DNA from: Nocardia niigatensis NBRC 100131
GTDB taxonomy: Bacteria; Actinomycetota; Actinomycetes; Mycobacteriales; Mycobacteriaceae
Reading direction: 5' to 3'
NCBI RefSeq assembly: GCF_000308655.1
Contig: NZ_BAGC01000003.1
Span: forward strand, 1-64,000
Length of the DNA stretch: 64,000 nucleotides
Shown: one piece after another, positions 54,198 to 61,645 of the stretch
How the letters are laid out: the number at the start of each line of letters is the position of its first letter
How positions within the stretch are numbered: the first letter of the stretch is position 1
Made by a program: the position numbers and the translations under genes
The notes under the pieces: model-generated
Database searches by the model: none
What the model was told of the DNA's origin: nothing
The model's input: the letters and a program-made list of their open reading frames with translations, nothing else

Positions 54198-54941
54198 TCA
54201 GCGCCCTTCGGCGCGACTGCGCTGTAGCTCCAGTCCGTCGAGGATGAGTTCGAGTTCGGCGTTGAAGAAGTCCTCGCGCGACTGCGTGGGATCGAGCTCG
54301 CGGTAGACGTCATAGCGCTTGGCGACGTGCGGATAGCCCTGCACGGCCTGTTCGGCCACGGCCATCATTCGGGTGAACCATTCCCGCTCGCCGAGTCCGC
54401 TGCGCGCGACGCTGGTGAGCATGGCGGTCTCGGTTCCGGCGGAGCCGAGGACGAAGGCGAAGATGGCGTTGGACGCCCGGTCCGCGGTGGCGTCGTCGAA
54501 CCCGGCGGCCTCGAGGATGGCGAGCATGGTATCGGACGCGCGCAGCAGATTCGGGCCCAGATAGGCGAGTCCCGCCCCGGTGATGGCGATGCTGATCCAG
54601 GGATGCCGCAGGACGGCCGCCCGCACATCCTTCCCGAGGCCGAGCAGATCGGCGCGCCAGTTCTCCGGCTCGATGGCGGTGGGCGTCCGGACGTCGCCGA
54701 AGGCCTCGTCGATCGCCAACTCCAGGATCTCGTCCTTGTTGGCGACGTGCGTGTACAGCGAGGTGGCGCCGGCATTCAGGCGGCTGCCGAGCTTGCGCAT
54801 GCTGAGCGCGTCGTAGCCTTCGGTATCGAGCAGGGCGAGCGCTTCGCTGACGATCTGTTCCCGGCTCAGGGCGGGCTGGTCGCGCCGCTCACGTTGCGGG
54901 CGGGTCCACACCGACGAGAATTCCAGGGTTTTGGCCGCCAT
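54198..54941 (-). CDS. TetR-family regulator (TetR_C type)
   Basis: 247 aa. LSMRKLGSRLNAGATSLYTHVANKDEILE is the helix-turn-helix region read in two parts; the larger C-terminal domain is like that of TetR itself, which binds drugs. AAGGAGG before the ATG. It is divergent from a 14-TM efflux pump gene, with a 13-bp-arm palindrome between, so it most likely represses the pump until an efflux substrate binds. Confidence 0.9.
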   Translation of the reverse strand: MAAKTLEFSSVWTRPQRERRDQPALSREQIVSEALALLDTEGYDALSMRKLGSRLNAGATSLYTHVANKDEILELAIDEAFGDVRTPTAIEPENWRADLLGLGKDVRAAVLRHPWISIAITGAGLAYLGPNLLRASDTMLAILEAAGFDDATADRASNAIFAFVLGSAGTETAMLTSVARSGLGEREWFTRMMAVAEQAVQGYPHVAKRYDVYRELDPTQSREDFFNAELELILDGLELQRSRAEGR

Positions 54942-55020
54942 GGCTCTTCCTCCTTCGTCCGTGGAACAGCATAACCCCAGCTAGAACGCCGTTCGTCCAG
55001 GCGTACACCGTTCCTAGTTG

Positions 55021-55051
55021 CGAACACTGTACGGAGATCGTACAGTGTTCG
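55021..55051. promoter_or_regulatory. TetR operator, 13-bp arms
   Basis: CGAACACTGTACG-GAGAT-CGTACAGTGTTCG is a perfect inverted repeat between the regulator and the pump; a further half-site-like CACAGTGTGCGG follows at about 55061. Confidence 0.75.
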
Positions 55052-55097
55052 GCAGCGCCGCACAGTGTGCGGAACGGCTTCTCGAAGGGGACCTGAA

Positions 55098-56639
55098 ATG
55101 ACTGCCGAAGACTTGACCGAGGCGCTGACATCGCCTGCGGCACAGCGCAATCCGAAGCGCTGGCTGATTCTGGTCGTGCTCTGCCTGGCCACGCTCGTGC
55201 TGGTGATCGACAATATGGTCCTCACCGTGGCGCTGCCGCAGATCGCGATCGACCTGCACGCCGGGTCCCAGGCCCTGCAGTGGGTGATCGACTCCTACAT
55301 CCTGGTCTTCGCGGGCCTGCTGCTCACCACCGGCAGCCTGTCGGACCGCTTCGGCCGCCGGCTGGTGATGGTGCTCGGGCTCGCGCTCTTCGGTGCGGCC
55401 TCACTCATCGCCGCCTACGCGACCAGCGCGGGGATGCTCATCTCCGGCCGCGTGATCATGGCGGCGGGCGGCGCGCTCATCATGCCGAGCACGTTGTCCA
55501 TCCTGATCACCGTGTTCGGTGAGGACGAGCGGCCCCGGGCGATCGCGGCCTGGACCGGTGTGTCCGTGCTGGGCATGGTCGGCGGCCCGGTGCTGGGCGG
55601 TATACTGCTGAACCACTTCTGGTGGGGTTCGGTGTTCCTGCTGAACGTGCCGATCGCGGCGCTGGCCATCGTGGCCGCCTTCGCCCTGATGCCGGAATCC
55701 CAGGGTCCCGCCCGCCCGATCGATCTGCCGGGAATGGTGCTCTCCATCGTCGGCATGGTCTCGCTGGTGTGGTCCATCATCGAGTTCCCGGCCAAGGGTC
55801 TCGGTGGTACCTGGGTGACGCTGGTGCTCGCGGTCGTCGTGCTGGCGGGCTTCGTGATCCGGGAACTGCGGGCCGAGCACCCGATGGTGCCGCTGCAGCT
55901 GTTCCGCAACCGGGTCTTCACCGGATCCAGCTTCTCCCTGGTGCTGGCCACCTTCGCCAATGCCGGCCTCACCCTGGTGCTGACCCAGTACCTGCAGTTC
56001 GTGCTCGGCTACTCGCCGATCAAGACGGCCCTCGCCTTCACGCCGTTCGCACTGACCGCGCTGGTGTTCAACGGCCTGGGTGCCGCGCTGGTGCAGAAGC
56101 TGGGCGTGCGGCCCGTCGCCCTGGTCGGCATGCTGGTGCTGGCCGGCGGCTTCGGCGCCCTGGCCGCGCTGACCTCCGAGTCCGGCTTCTGGCTGCCCGC
56201 CCTGGCCATGTCGCTGGTCGGCGCCGGTGCGGGCCTGGCCATGCCGGCCGCGGTCGGTGCGCTGATGGGTGCGATCCCGCCGGAGCAGGCGGGTGTGGGT
56301 TCCGCGCTGAACGACACCATCCAGCAGACCGGTGGTGCGCTCGGTGTGGCGGTGCTCGGCGCGGTGCTGGCCGGGACCTACACCGACGGCATGCCCGCCG
56401 ATGCCCCGGCGGCGGCCCGGGAGGGCATCGCCGGCGCCTTCGCCATCGGCGACGGCGCCCTGGTGGCCGCGGCCCGCGACGCCTTCACCGACGCCATGTC
56501 GAACACGTTCCTGGCCGGTGGCGCGGCGGTGCTGGCCGCGACGGTGGTCGCCTTCTTCCTCATGAAGGGCGCGAAGTCGGCTGCGCCGGAGAGTGTTCCG
56601 GTCGGCGCGCAGGCCGAGGAGCTGATCGAAGCCCGCTAG
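55098..56639 (+). CDS. DHA2-family MFS drug transporter
   Basis: 513 aa with about 14 membrane helices. LTVALPQIAIDLHAG (helix 1 end), GSLSDRFGRRLVMVLG (MFS motif A) and VLGMVGGPVLGGIL (motif C) mark the proton-coupled DHA2 family (EmrB/QacA type). It exports hydrophobic drugs or dyes. ATG at 55098 preceded by GAAGGGG. Controlled by the divergent TetR. Confidence 0.9.
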   Translation: MTAEDLTEALTSPAAQRNPKRWLILVVLCLATLVLVIDNMVLTVALPQIAIDLHAGSQALQWVIDSYILVFAGLLLTTGSLSDRFGRRLVMVLGLALFGAASLIAAYATSAGMLISGRVIMAAGGALIMPSTLSILITVFGEDERPRAIAAWTGVSVLGMVGGPVLGGILLNHFWWGSVFLLNVPIAALAIVAAFALMPESQGPARPIDLPGMVLSIVGMVSLVWSIIEFPAKGLGGTWVTLVLAVVVLAGFVIRELRAEHPMVPLQLFRNRVFTGSSFSLVLATFANAGLTLVLTQYLQFVLGYSPIKTALAFTPFALTALVFNGLGAALVQKLGVRPVALVGMLVLAGGFGALAALTSESGFWLPALAMSLVGAGAGLAMPAAVGALMGAIPPEQAGVGSALNDTIQQTGGALGVAVLGAVLAGTYTDGMPADAPAAAREGIAGAFAIGDGALVAAARDAFTDAMSNTFLAGGAAVLAATVVAFFLMKGAKSAAPESVPVGAQAEELIEAR

Positions 56640-56676
56640 TCTTCGACCTCGTCAGGGCGAGGACGCCCGCAACGGA

Positions 56677-56707
56677 CTCCGCCCCCGGCAGCATGCCGGG
56701 GGCGGAG
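56677..56707. terminator. Bidirectional terminator after the MFS gene
   Basis: CTCCGCCCCCGGCA and its perfect 14-bp complement with a 3-nt loop, between the pump and the convergent phosphotransferase gene. Confidence 0.75.
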
Positions 56708-56751
56708 GAGTCGTTCGCGTTTGCGCCTGCACGGCCTCGGTGTCAGCAGCG

Positions 56752-57777
56752 TCAGCCGAGCAACTGCTCGATACGGGCGGTGCAGAACCCGGTGATATTC
56801 ATTTCCGGCGGGAGCTGCACGCGGTGAGTCATGCGCAGCAAGGGAATCGACAGCAGAGCGGCCGAGAAGATCTCCTGGTATTCGATATTCCGAACCTCGT
56901 GTCCGGTCCGGTTCTCGTAGTACGCGATGGTCTCCGCGCGGGTCGGCGTGCCCGGCAGCGGGGCATGGCCCTCGTACTCGCTGCACGCCCAATCCAGGAA
57001 CAGTAGCCAGCCCAGATCCGACTCCGGTGCGCCGAGGTGGGCGATCTCCCAGTCGAGAACGCCGCTGACCTGGAAGTCGTTGTCGTACAGTATGTTCGAC
57101 ATGCGGGCGTCGCCCCAGCACAGGCACGGCCGATCCGGCTCGTACCGGTTGTCCCGCAGATGGGCGATGGCGCGCCGGTAGGTCTCCGGCGGATCGCCCT
57201 CGCATGCCCAGCGCAGCGCGGCCTCGAGGTAGTTCACACCCTGCTCGATGACCCCGGCGCCGTGCTGCGGATAGGCGAGAAAGTCCAATCGCAGTGCGCG
57301 CCAATCCAGCTGGTTCACCTCGGCGATGGTGTCCACACACCCCCACCACATGCGGGACCGCTGCTCCGGCGTGGCCTCGAAGTAGTTCCCGGCGGTGTGA
57401 TACGAGGGAAAGTCGCTCGGGGCCTTGCCCGCCAGCCGGTTCATGACGAAATACGGACTGCCGAGCGGATTGTCGCCGCGTTCGAGCCAGGAGACCGTCG
57501 GCACCGGCAGTGCGGTGTCGGCCAGGCGCCGCATGACCAGTACCTGCCGCAGCAGGTCGTAGTCCGGGAACAGTGACATGTCCGGTGGTCGCCGCATGAC
57601 CAGGGGCGTGCGGCCGGATTCGTCCTCGACCTCGAAAAGATAGGTCTCGGTGGCGAATCCGCGTTCGGTGCGCGCCAGCTCCAGCACCCGTGCGTTCCCC
57701 GACCGCGAAAGATGCTCGCGCACCGCCGGTTCCAGTGCCCTGCCGAGCTGCTCGGCGGCAATTCGGTTGGTGCTCAA
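56752..57777 (-). CDS. Aminoglycoside-phosphotransferase-fold protein (ACAD10-type)
   Basis: 341 aa, kinase-like APH fold: nucleotide loop RGFATETYLFEVED, catalytic CLCWGDARMSNILY (Asp in GDARMSN), metal-binding VLDWEIAHLG. Such proteins near lipid genes are thought to phosphorylate small hydroxyl compounds, e.g. hydroxyacyl groups, rather than antibiotics. The start is TTG at 57777 with GAGGGG 8 nt upstream, 2 nt after the previous gene's stop, so the two are tightly coupled. Confidence 0.8.
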   Translation of the reverse strand: MSTNRIAAEQLGRALEPAVREHLSRSGNARVLELARTERGFATETYLFEVEDESGRTPLVMRRPPDMSLFPDYDLLRQVLVMRRLADTALPVPTVSWLERGDNPLGSPYFVMNRLAGKAPSDFPSYHTAGNYFEATPEQRSRMWWGCVDTIAEVNQLDWRALRLDFLAYPQHGAGVIEQGVNYLEAALRWACEGDPPETYRRAIAHLRDNRYEPDRPCLCWGDARMSNILYDNDFQVSGVLDWEIAHLGAPESDLGWLLFLDWACSEYEGHAPLPGTPTRAETIAYYENRTGHEVRNIEYQEIFSAALLSIPLLRMTHRVQLPPEMNITGFCTARIEQLLG

Positions 57778-57779
57778 GG

Positions 57780-58901
57780 TCAGTACCCCTCGTACCCGTA
57801 CCGCGCGTTGCGGCCCATGAACACCATCTCGACCAGCCCGTAGCCGACCTTGCCCGCGGTCTCGACGCGGCAGAACGTTTCGCTGAGCATGCCGGCCTGC
57901 TTCAGGTCGGCGGTGTCGGTGAGGTCGGCGGTGAACCCGTCGCTCCAATCCGCGCCCTTCCACAGTCCGGAGGCGTAGCCGCGGTAGTTGTCGTAGCCGG
58001 CGATGCCGGGCCAGAAGTCGGAGACGGGCGTGATGGTGAATTCGCGATCGCGGCCGTCGGCGCTGCGCACGGTGAAGCTGCCGCCGCTGACGATGCGGAA
58101 GTCGTCGCGGAAGGTCAGCGCGTGGTCGGTGGTGACGATCGGGACCGGTTGCGCACCGGAGTCGAGAGGAGCCAGCACCGTGCCCTCGAAGTGCCAGCGC
58201 TGCCCGTCTGCCGTCTCGCGCTGCGCGAAGTGCACCAGCTCGTCCTCGAACTGGAAGATGCCCATGTAATAGAGAACGCCGTCCGGGATGTCGGCCGGCT
58301 GCAGGCCGTCGCCCTCGCCGAGGCTGCCGCCGCCACCGCCGTGGCGGGTGCCCCAGGAGTGGTCGCGCCCGAACCACCAGGTCTCCGGATCGATGTCGAA
58401 GCGGGTGCCCTCCACCTCGATCCAGCCCGAGACGCGGCCGTTCTGGTAGTAGCGCCGGGCGTCCTCGCGGACCCGGCCGCGGCTGCGGAAGAAGGCGGGT
58501 TCCTGCTCGTAGGCCGGGAACTGCCCCTCGAAGTCGAGGTGCAGCCGCACGCCGTGCTCGTTGTCGCCGAGGGTGGCGCGCACCTTGCGCAGCGGTTCCA
58601 CGATCTCGTACGTGTACGGCCCGACCCGCCAGTCGGCGAGGCCGTCGTAGCGGCCGCCGATCTCGCGCGAGAGCCGGACCACGTGGGCGGTCTTGCCGCC
58701 GATGGTGACCATGGCGTAGGCGTCGAGCACATTGCGGTTGGGGTAGCGCGCCATGCCGGTCATCACGCTGATCTCGCCGGTGGTGTCGAAGCCGTACAGG
58801 ACGACGCGTTCGGTCCAGCGCAGATCGCTCTGCTGGACGTGGTCGAAGGTGGTGGGGAGCTGGTGGGCGAGCAGTTCGTCCTGGGGCGTCAGCATCGACA
58901 T
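57780..58901 (-). CDS. Uncharacterised beta-rich protein
   Basis: 373 aa, rich in Trp, Tyr and Gly, no membrane segment. Landmarks are RWTERVVLYGFDTTGEIS, TWWFGRDHSWGTRHGGGGG and YDNYRGYASGLWKG. Similar proteins in mycobacteria and Nocardia sit beside phosphotransferase-like genes; the fold may be two lipocalin-like halves. Function unknown. ATG at 58901, with ATG at 58895 possible. Divergent from a TetR gene. Confidence 0.72.
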   Translation of the reverse strand: MSMLTPQDELLAHQLPTTFDHVQQSDLRWTERVVLYGFDTTGEISVMTGMARYPNRNVLDAYAMVTIGGKTAHVVRLSREIGGRYDGLADWRVGPYTYEIVEPLRKVRATLGDNEHGVRLHLDFEGQFPAYEQEPAFFRSRGRVREDARRYYQNGRVSGWIEVEGTRFDIDPETWWFGRDHSWGTRHGGGGGSLGEGDGLQPADIPDGVLYYMGIFQFEDELVHFAQRETADGQRWHFEGTVLAPLDSGAQPVPIVTTDHALTFRDDFRIVSGGSFTVRSADGRDREFTITPVSDFWPGIAGYDNYRGYASGLWKGADWSDGFTADLTDTADLKQAGMLSETFCRVETAGKVGYGLVEMVFMGRNARYGYEGY

Positions 58902-58939
58902 GCCTCTCAGCGGGGGTGGCCTGGGCCACAGTCAATTAG

Positions 58940-58959
58940 AATACGAGGCGCAGCGTATT
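58940..58959. promoter_or_regulatory. TetR-type operator
   Basis: AATACG-8 nt-CGTATT between the divergent tetR-like and uncharacterised genes. Confidence 0.45.
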
Positions 58960-59020
58960 TCAAATATGACAAGAATGTAACCTGTTCCAGAAAAAAGCTC
59001 GCCGACCCGAGGGAGACCAC

Positions 59021-59626
59021 GTGACCGCAGCAGGGACCGCCCGCACCGGCCCCGGCCGTCCACGCGATCCGCAGCTGGACGCCCTGGTGCTCACCGCATG
59101 CCAGGAACTCCTGGTGCGGGACGGCTACCAGGCCACCACCATCGCGGCCGTGGCCCGGCGCGCCGGCGTCGTCACGACCTCCATCTACCGCCGGTGGCCC
59201 GGCAAGCGCGCCCTGGTGGAGGATGCGATCTTCGCCCTGGACACCGAGAACCACCCGCTGCCCAGCGGTGATCTGCGCGCCGACCTACTGGCCTGGACGC
59301 GCCTGTTCCTCAATGCCGCCGCGCACCCCGCGGCCCGCTCGGCGATTCCCGGGCTGCTCTCGGAGTATCACGACGATCGGGAGAGCTATCGTCGCCTGCT
59401 CGACGGCGGCGAACGGCCGACGATTCAGGCGCTGCGCGAGCTGCTCACGGCGGCTGCCGAGTCAGGGCAGGCGGCCGTCGCGTGCGATGTCGAGGCGATC
59501 TTCGAATTCCTGCGCGGTGCGACCCTGATGCGCGCCCTCACGCACGGCACCGAGGATGCCGACCACTTCAGCCGCCGCATCGCGGACGCGCTGTACGCGG
59601 TCGCGCAAACTCCCACGTCAGAGTAG
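59021..59626 (+). CDS. TetR-family regulator
   Basis: 201 aa. Helix-turn-helix: ATTIAAVARRAGVVTTSIYR followed by RWPGKRALVEDAI; the C-terminus is of the TetR_C_16 kind. GAGGGAG before the GTG. It is divergent from the uncharacterised/phosphotransferase operon and probably controls it. Confidence 0.88.
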   Translation: MTAAGTARTGPGRPRDPQLDALVLTACQELLVRDGYQATTIAAVARRAGVVTTSIYRRWPGKRALVEDAIFALDTENHPLPSGDLRADLLAWTRLFLNAAAHPAARSAIPGLLSEYHDDRESYRRLLDGGERPTIQALRELLTAAAESGQAAVACDVEAIFEFLRGATLMRALTHGTEDADHFSRRIADALYAVAQTPTSE

Positions 59627-59677
59627 GCCGAACCAGTAGATCAGGCAGGCCAGCACGAAGACGACCACAGTTTCCAT
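59618..59677 (-). CDS. Possible 19-aa membrane peptide
   Basis: ATG to TGA: METVVVFVLACLIYWFGLL, entirely hydrophobic after the first two residues. The weak upstream GGGA and the 9-nt overlap with the end of the convergent TetR gene make it uncertain. Confidence 0.25.
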   Translation of the reverse strand: METVVVFVLACLIYWFGLL

Positions 59678-59820
59678 CGTCAATCCCAATCTTCTTGGCG
59701 CACTTACCTACATGATGCCGTCTCCGGGGACGCCACGGCCACAAACGACGATAACAAGATCGTTAGCAGCCATCTCCGCGCCAGATGGCTCGCGGAGTGT
59801 CACCCGATGGTTCGCGGCGC

Positions 59821-60110
59821 GTCTCGATTCTGGACTGACCGGAGCGGGGAGCGAAGCGGAGGAGCGGAGGGACGGAAGAATCGAGACTTCAGCACCGCGA
59901 GCCCGCCCGGAGCGAAGCGGAGGGCAATCAAACGCCGAACCCGCCGTGTCCGACACCCCTCGTGGACGGACTCGGCGGGTTCTGCGCTGGCCTACCACCC
60001 CCTTCGCGGCAGGCCATGTCCCAATTTCGTACCGGTTGGTTTGTTTGCTGTGGCCGACCCGCCACCCCTCGTAGACGGGTCGGGCCCAGCGTTCCCACCC
60101 CCGGATGGTG
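59821..60110. repeat. Cluster of short direct and inverted repeats
   Basis: GGAGCGAAGCGGAGG occurs at 59848-59862 and 59909-59923. GTCTCGATTC (59821) faces its complement at 59878. GAACCCGCCG (59937) faces CGGCGGGTTC (59973). A related hairpin built on CCGACCC...GGGTCGG is at about 60055-60083, and CACCCCTCGT recurs in both hairpins. Confidence 0.5.
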
Positions 60111-60179
60111 GCTCGTTGGGTCCGCCGGTGCGTCCCGGCGTTGACACAAACAATGCCGAGCCGCGCTTGTCGCGGCCTT

Positions 60180-60193
60180 AACAAGATCTTGTA
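60180..60193. promoter_or_regulatory. KstR2-like dyad
   Basis: AACAAGATCTTGTA fits AnCAAGnnCTTGnT at all but the last fixed position; its core ACAAGATCTTGT is a perfect 12-bp palindrome. No gene start is adjacent. Confidence 0.3.
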
Positions 60194-60264
60194 ATTGTGA
60201 AAATGCCTGCTAATGCGCAGTTTTCGCGGCCTTACTCAACGCCGGTTGCCGGGGCCGTACACCC

Positions 60265-60302
60265 TGCAACCGGATCATCTCGATGCAACCGGATCATCTC
60301 GA
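60265..60302. repeat. 19-bp perfect tandem duplication
   Basis: TGCAACCGGATCATCTCGA occurs twice back to back (60265-60283, 60284-60302). Confidence 0.8.
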
Positions 60303-60480
60303 TGAGGAAGAGCGCCACGACAGCCGCCGGGTCCCTGACGTCGATCCCTGTGCCTGCCTGAGGTATTCGCGCGGCACCGCAGTGGTGCGCTGCTCCGCGG
60401 GCCTATCCGACGCGGATTGAATTCGGCCCGGCTCGGCGCGCCGAGCGGTGTCGTGCCGACGGTCGGCGTGGTGTCTGCTG

Positions 60481-61494
60481 TCAGATTGCCGAACGATGGT
60501 GCAGTGCGGCTACGAGGTCGGCGATGGCGGCATCGGTGACCGGGTAGCCGGGGAAGTAGCAGCAGACGCGAGCGGCGTGGCCGCCGAAGCGGGTCCGGAT
60601 CTGCCGTGCGCATTCGGCCGGGGTGCCGCTCACGGTGAGCGCGTCCACCATCGGATCCTCGATCAGCCCGGCCATCTCCCGCCAGCGTCCCTGCTTGGAG
60701 AGCAGGTTAAGCTCGGGTTGCAGATCCGCCCAGCCCTCCACCTCCAGGACCGGTCGGTAGGCGGGCGTGGAACCGTAGAACGCCAGCAGGTTTCGCACCG
60801 CCTGGCGGGCTTCGAGCCGCTCCTGTTCCGAATCGCCCATGGCCACAATGGCTTCCACGATGATCTCGAACGGCCGGGCCGAGTCGCCGCGACCCCGCGC
60901 GACCGCCGCCAGGGTCCGCTCCCGGAAGTGCCGCTCGGTATTGAAAGGCATGACCAGCAGACCGTCCGCCACCTCCGCGGCCATCGCGGTCATGCGCGGG
61001 CCCAGCGCGCCGACCAGAACCGGTGGCGCCCCATGGGGATTCGGCCCCGGATCGAATTGCGGCGGCATCAGGGTGTGCTGCCAGAACCGGCCCCGGTAAT
61101 CCAGCCGCTCCCCGTGCTGCCAGGCGCGCAGAATCGCCTGCACCGCCTGCACGGTGTCGCGCATCCGCTCCACCGGTTCCGACCAGGTGCTGCCGTACCG
61201 CCGCTCGATATGGGGCCGGATCTGACTGCCGAGCCCGAGCCGGAACCGGCCGCCCGACAGCGCCTGCAGGTCCCACGCGGTGTGCGCCAGGTGCATCGGG
61301 CTGCGCGGGAACGCCATCGCCACATTGGTCATGAGGTCGGCGCCGCATGTGGCGGCGAGCGTGAGCGGCAGGAACACGTCGTGCGCGCCCTCGAAGGTGA
61401 ACACCCCGTCCACTCCGAGCTCGCGCAATCGCGCTGCCCGGGTGGCGGATTCGGCGAGTGGCGCGTTCAGCCACAGATCGACGGGCAAGGACAC
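60481..61494 (-). CDS. LLM-class F420-dependent oxidoreductase (TIGR03617-like)
   Basis: 337 aa, luciferase-like barrel: GVDGVFTFEGAHDVFLPL, TNVAMAFPRSPMHLAHTAWD and LSGGRFRLGLGSQIRPHIE are characteristic of the mycobacterial F420-dependent subgroup. Position beside a GMC oxidoreductase and CYP125 suggests, but does not prove, a steroid-related role. GTG start with GGAGG 10 nt upstream. Confidence 0.82.
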   Translation of the reverse strand: MSLPVDLWLNAPLAESATRAARLRELGVDGVFTFEGAHDVFLPLTLAATCGADLMTNVAMAFPRSPMHLAHTAWDLQALSGGRFRLGLGSQIRPHIERRYGSTWSEPVERMRDTVQAVQAILRAWQHGERLDYRGRFWQHTLMPPQFDPGPNPHGAPPVLVGALGPRMTAMAAEVADGLLVMPFNTERHFRERTLAAVARGRGDSARPFEIIVEAIVAMGDSEQERLEARQAVRNLLAFYGSTPAYRPVLEVEGWADLQPELNLLSKQGRWREMAGLIEDPMVDALTVSGTPAECARQIRTRFGGHAARVCCYFPGYPVTDAAIADLVAALHHRSAI

Positions 61495-61521
61495 CTGCTG
61501 ACTCCTCCGGATGAGAAAAGA

Positions 61522-61562
61522 CGACAGCCCCGGGCCGAGAGGTAGTAGGCCCGGGGCTGTCG
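61522..61562 (-). terminator. Intrinsic terminator of the GMC gene
   Basis: CGACAGCCCCGGGCC and its perfect 15-bp complement, 11-nt loop; read on the minus strand it is followed by GTCTTTTCTC. Confidence 0.82.
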
Positions 61563-61594
61563 CGGGCCGGCGGTGGTCGTGATCCGCCGGCCCG
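61563..61594 (-). terminator. Second hairpin in tandem
   Basis: CGGGCCGGCGG and its perfect 11-bp complement with a 10-nt loop, directly adjoining the first hairpin. Confidence 0.5.
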
Positions 61595-61645
61595 TGCGTC
61601 GGAGCTACCAGGGAAGTAGCAGCACTCCGCCGCAGTTCTGGGGAT

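Larger units (their letters stand above)
59678..60480. other. Gene-free region with repeats
   Basis: About 800 bp without a convincing gene. Open frames on both strands are short and mutually inconsistent. It holds direct and inverted repeats (59821-60110), a KstR2-like dyad (60180) and a 19-bp tandem duplication (60265). Confidence 0.6.

Noticed and set aside
60265..60302. CRISPR-like repeat
   Set aside because: Only two contiguous copies with no spacer; a simple tandem duplication.
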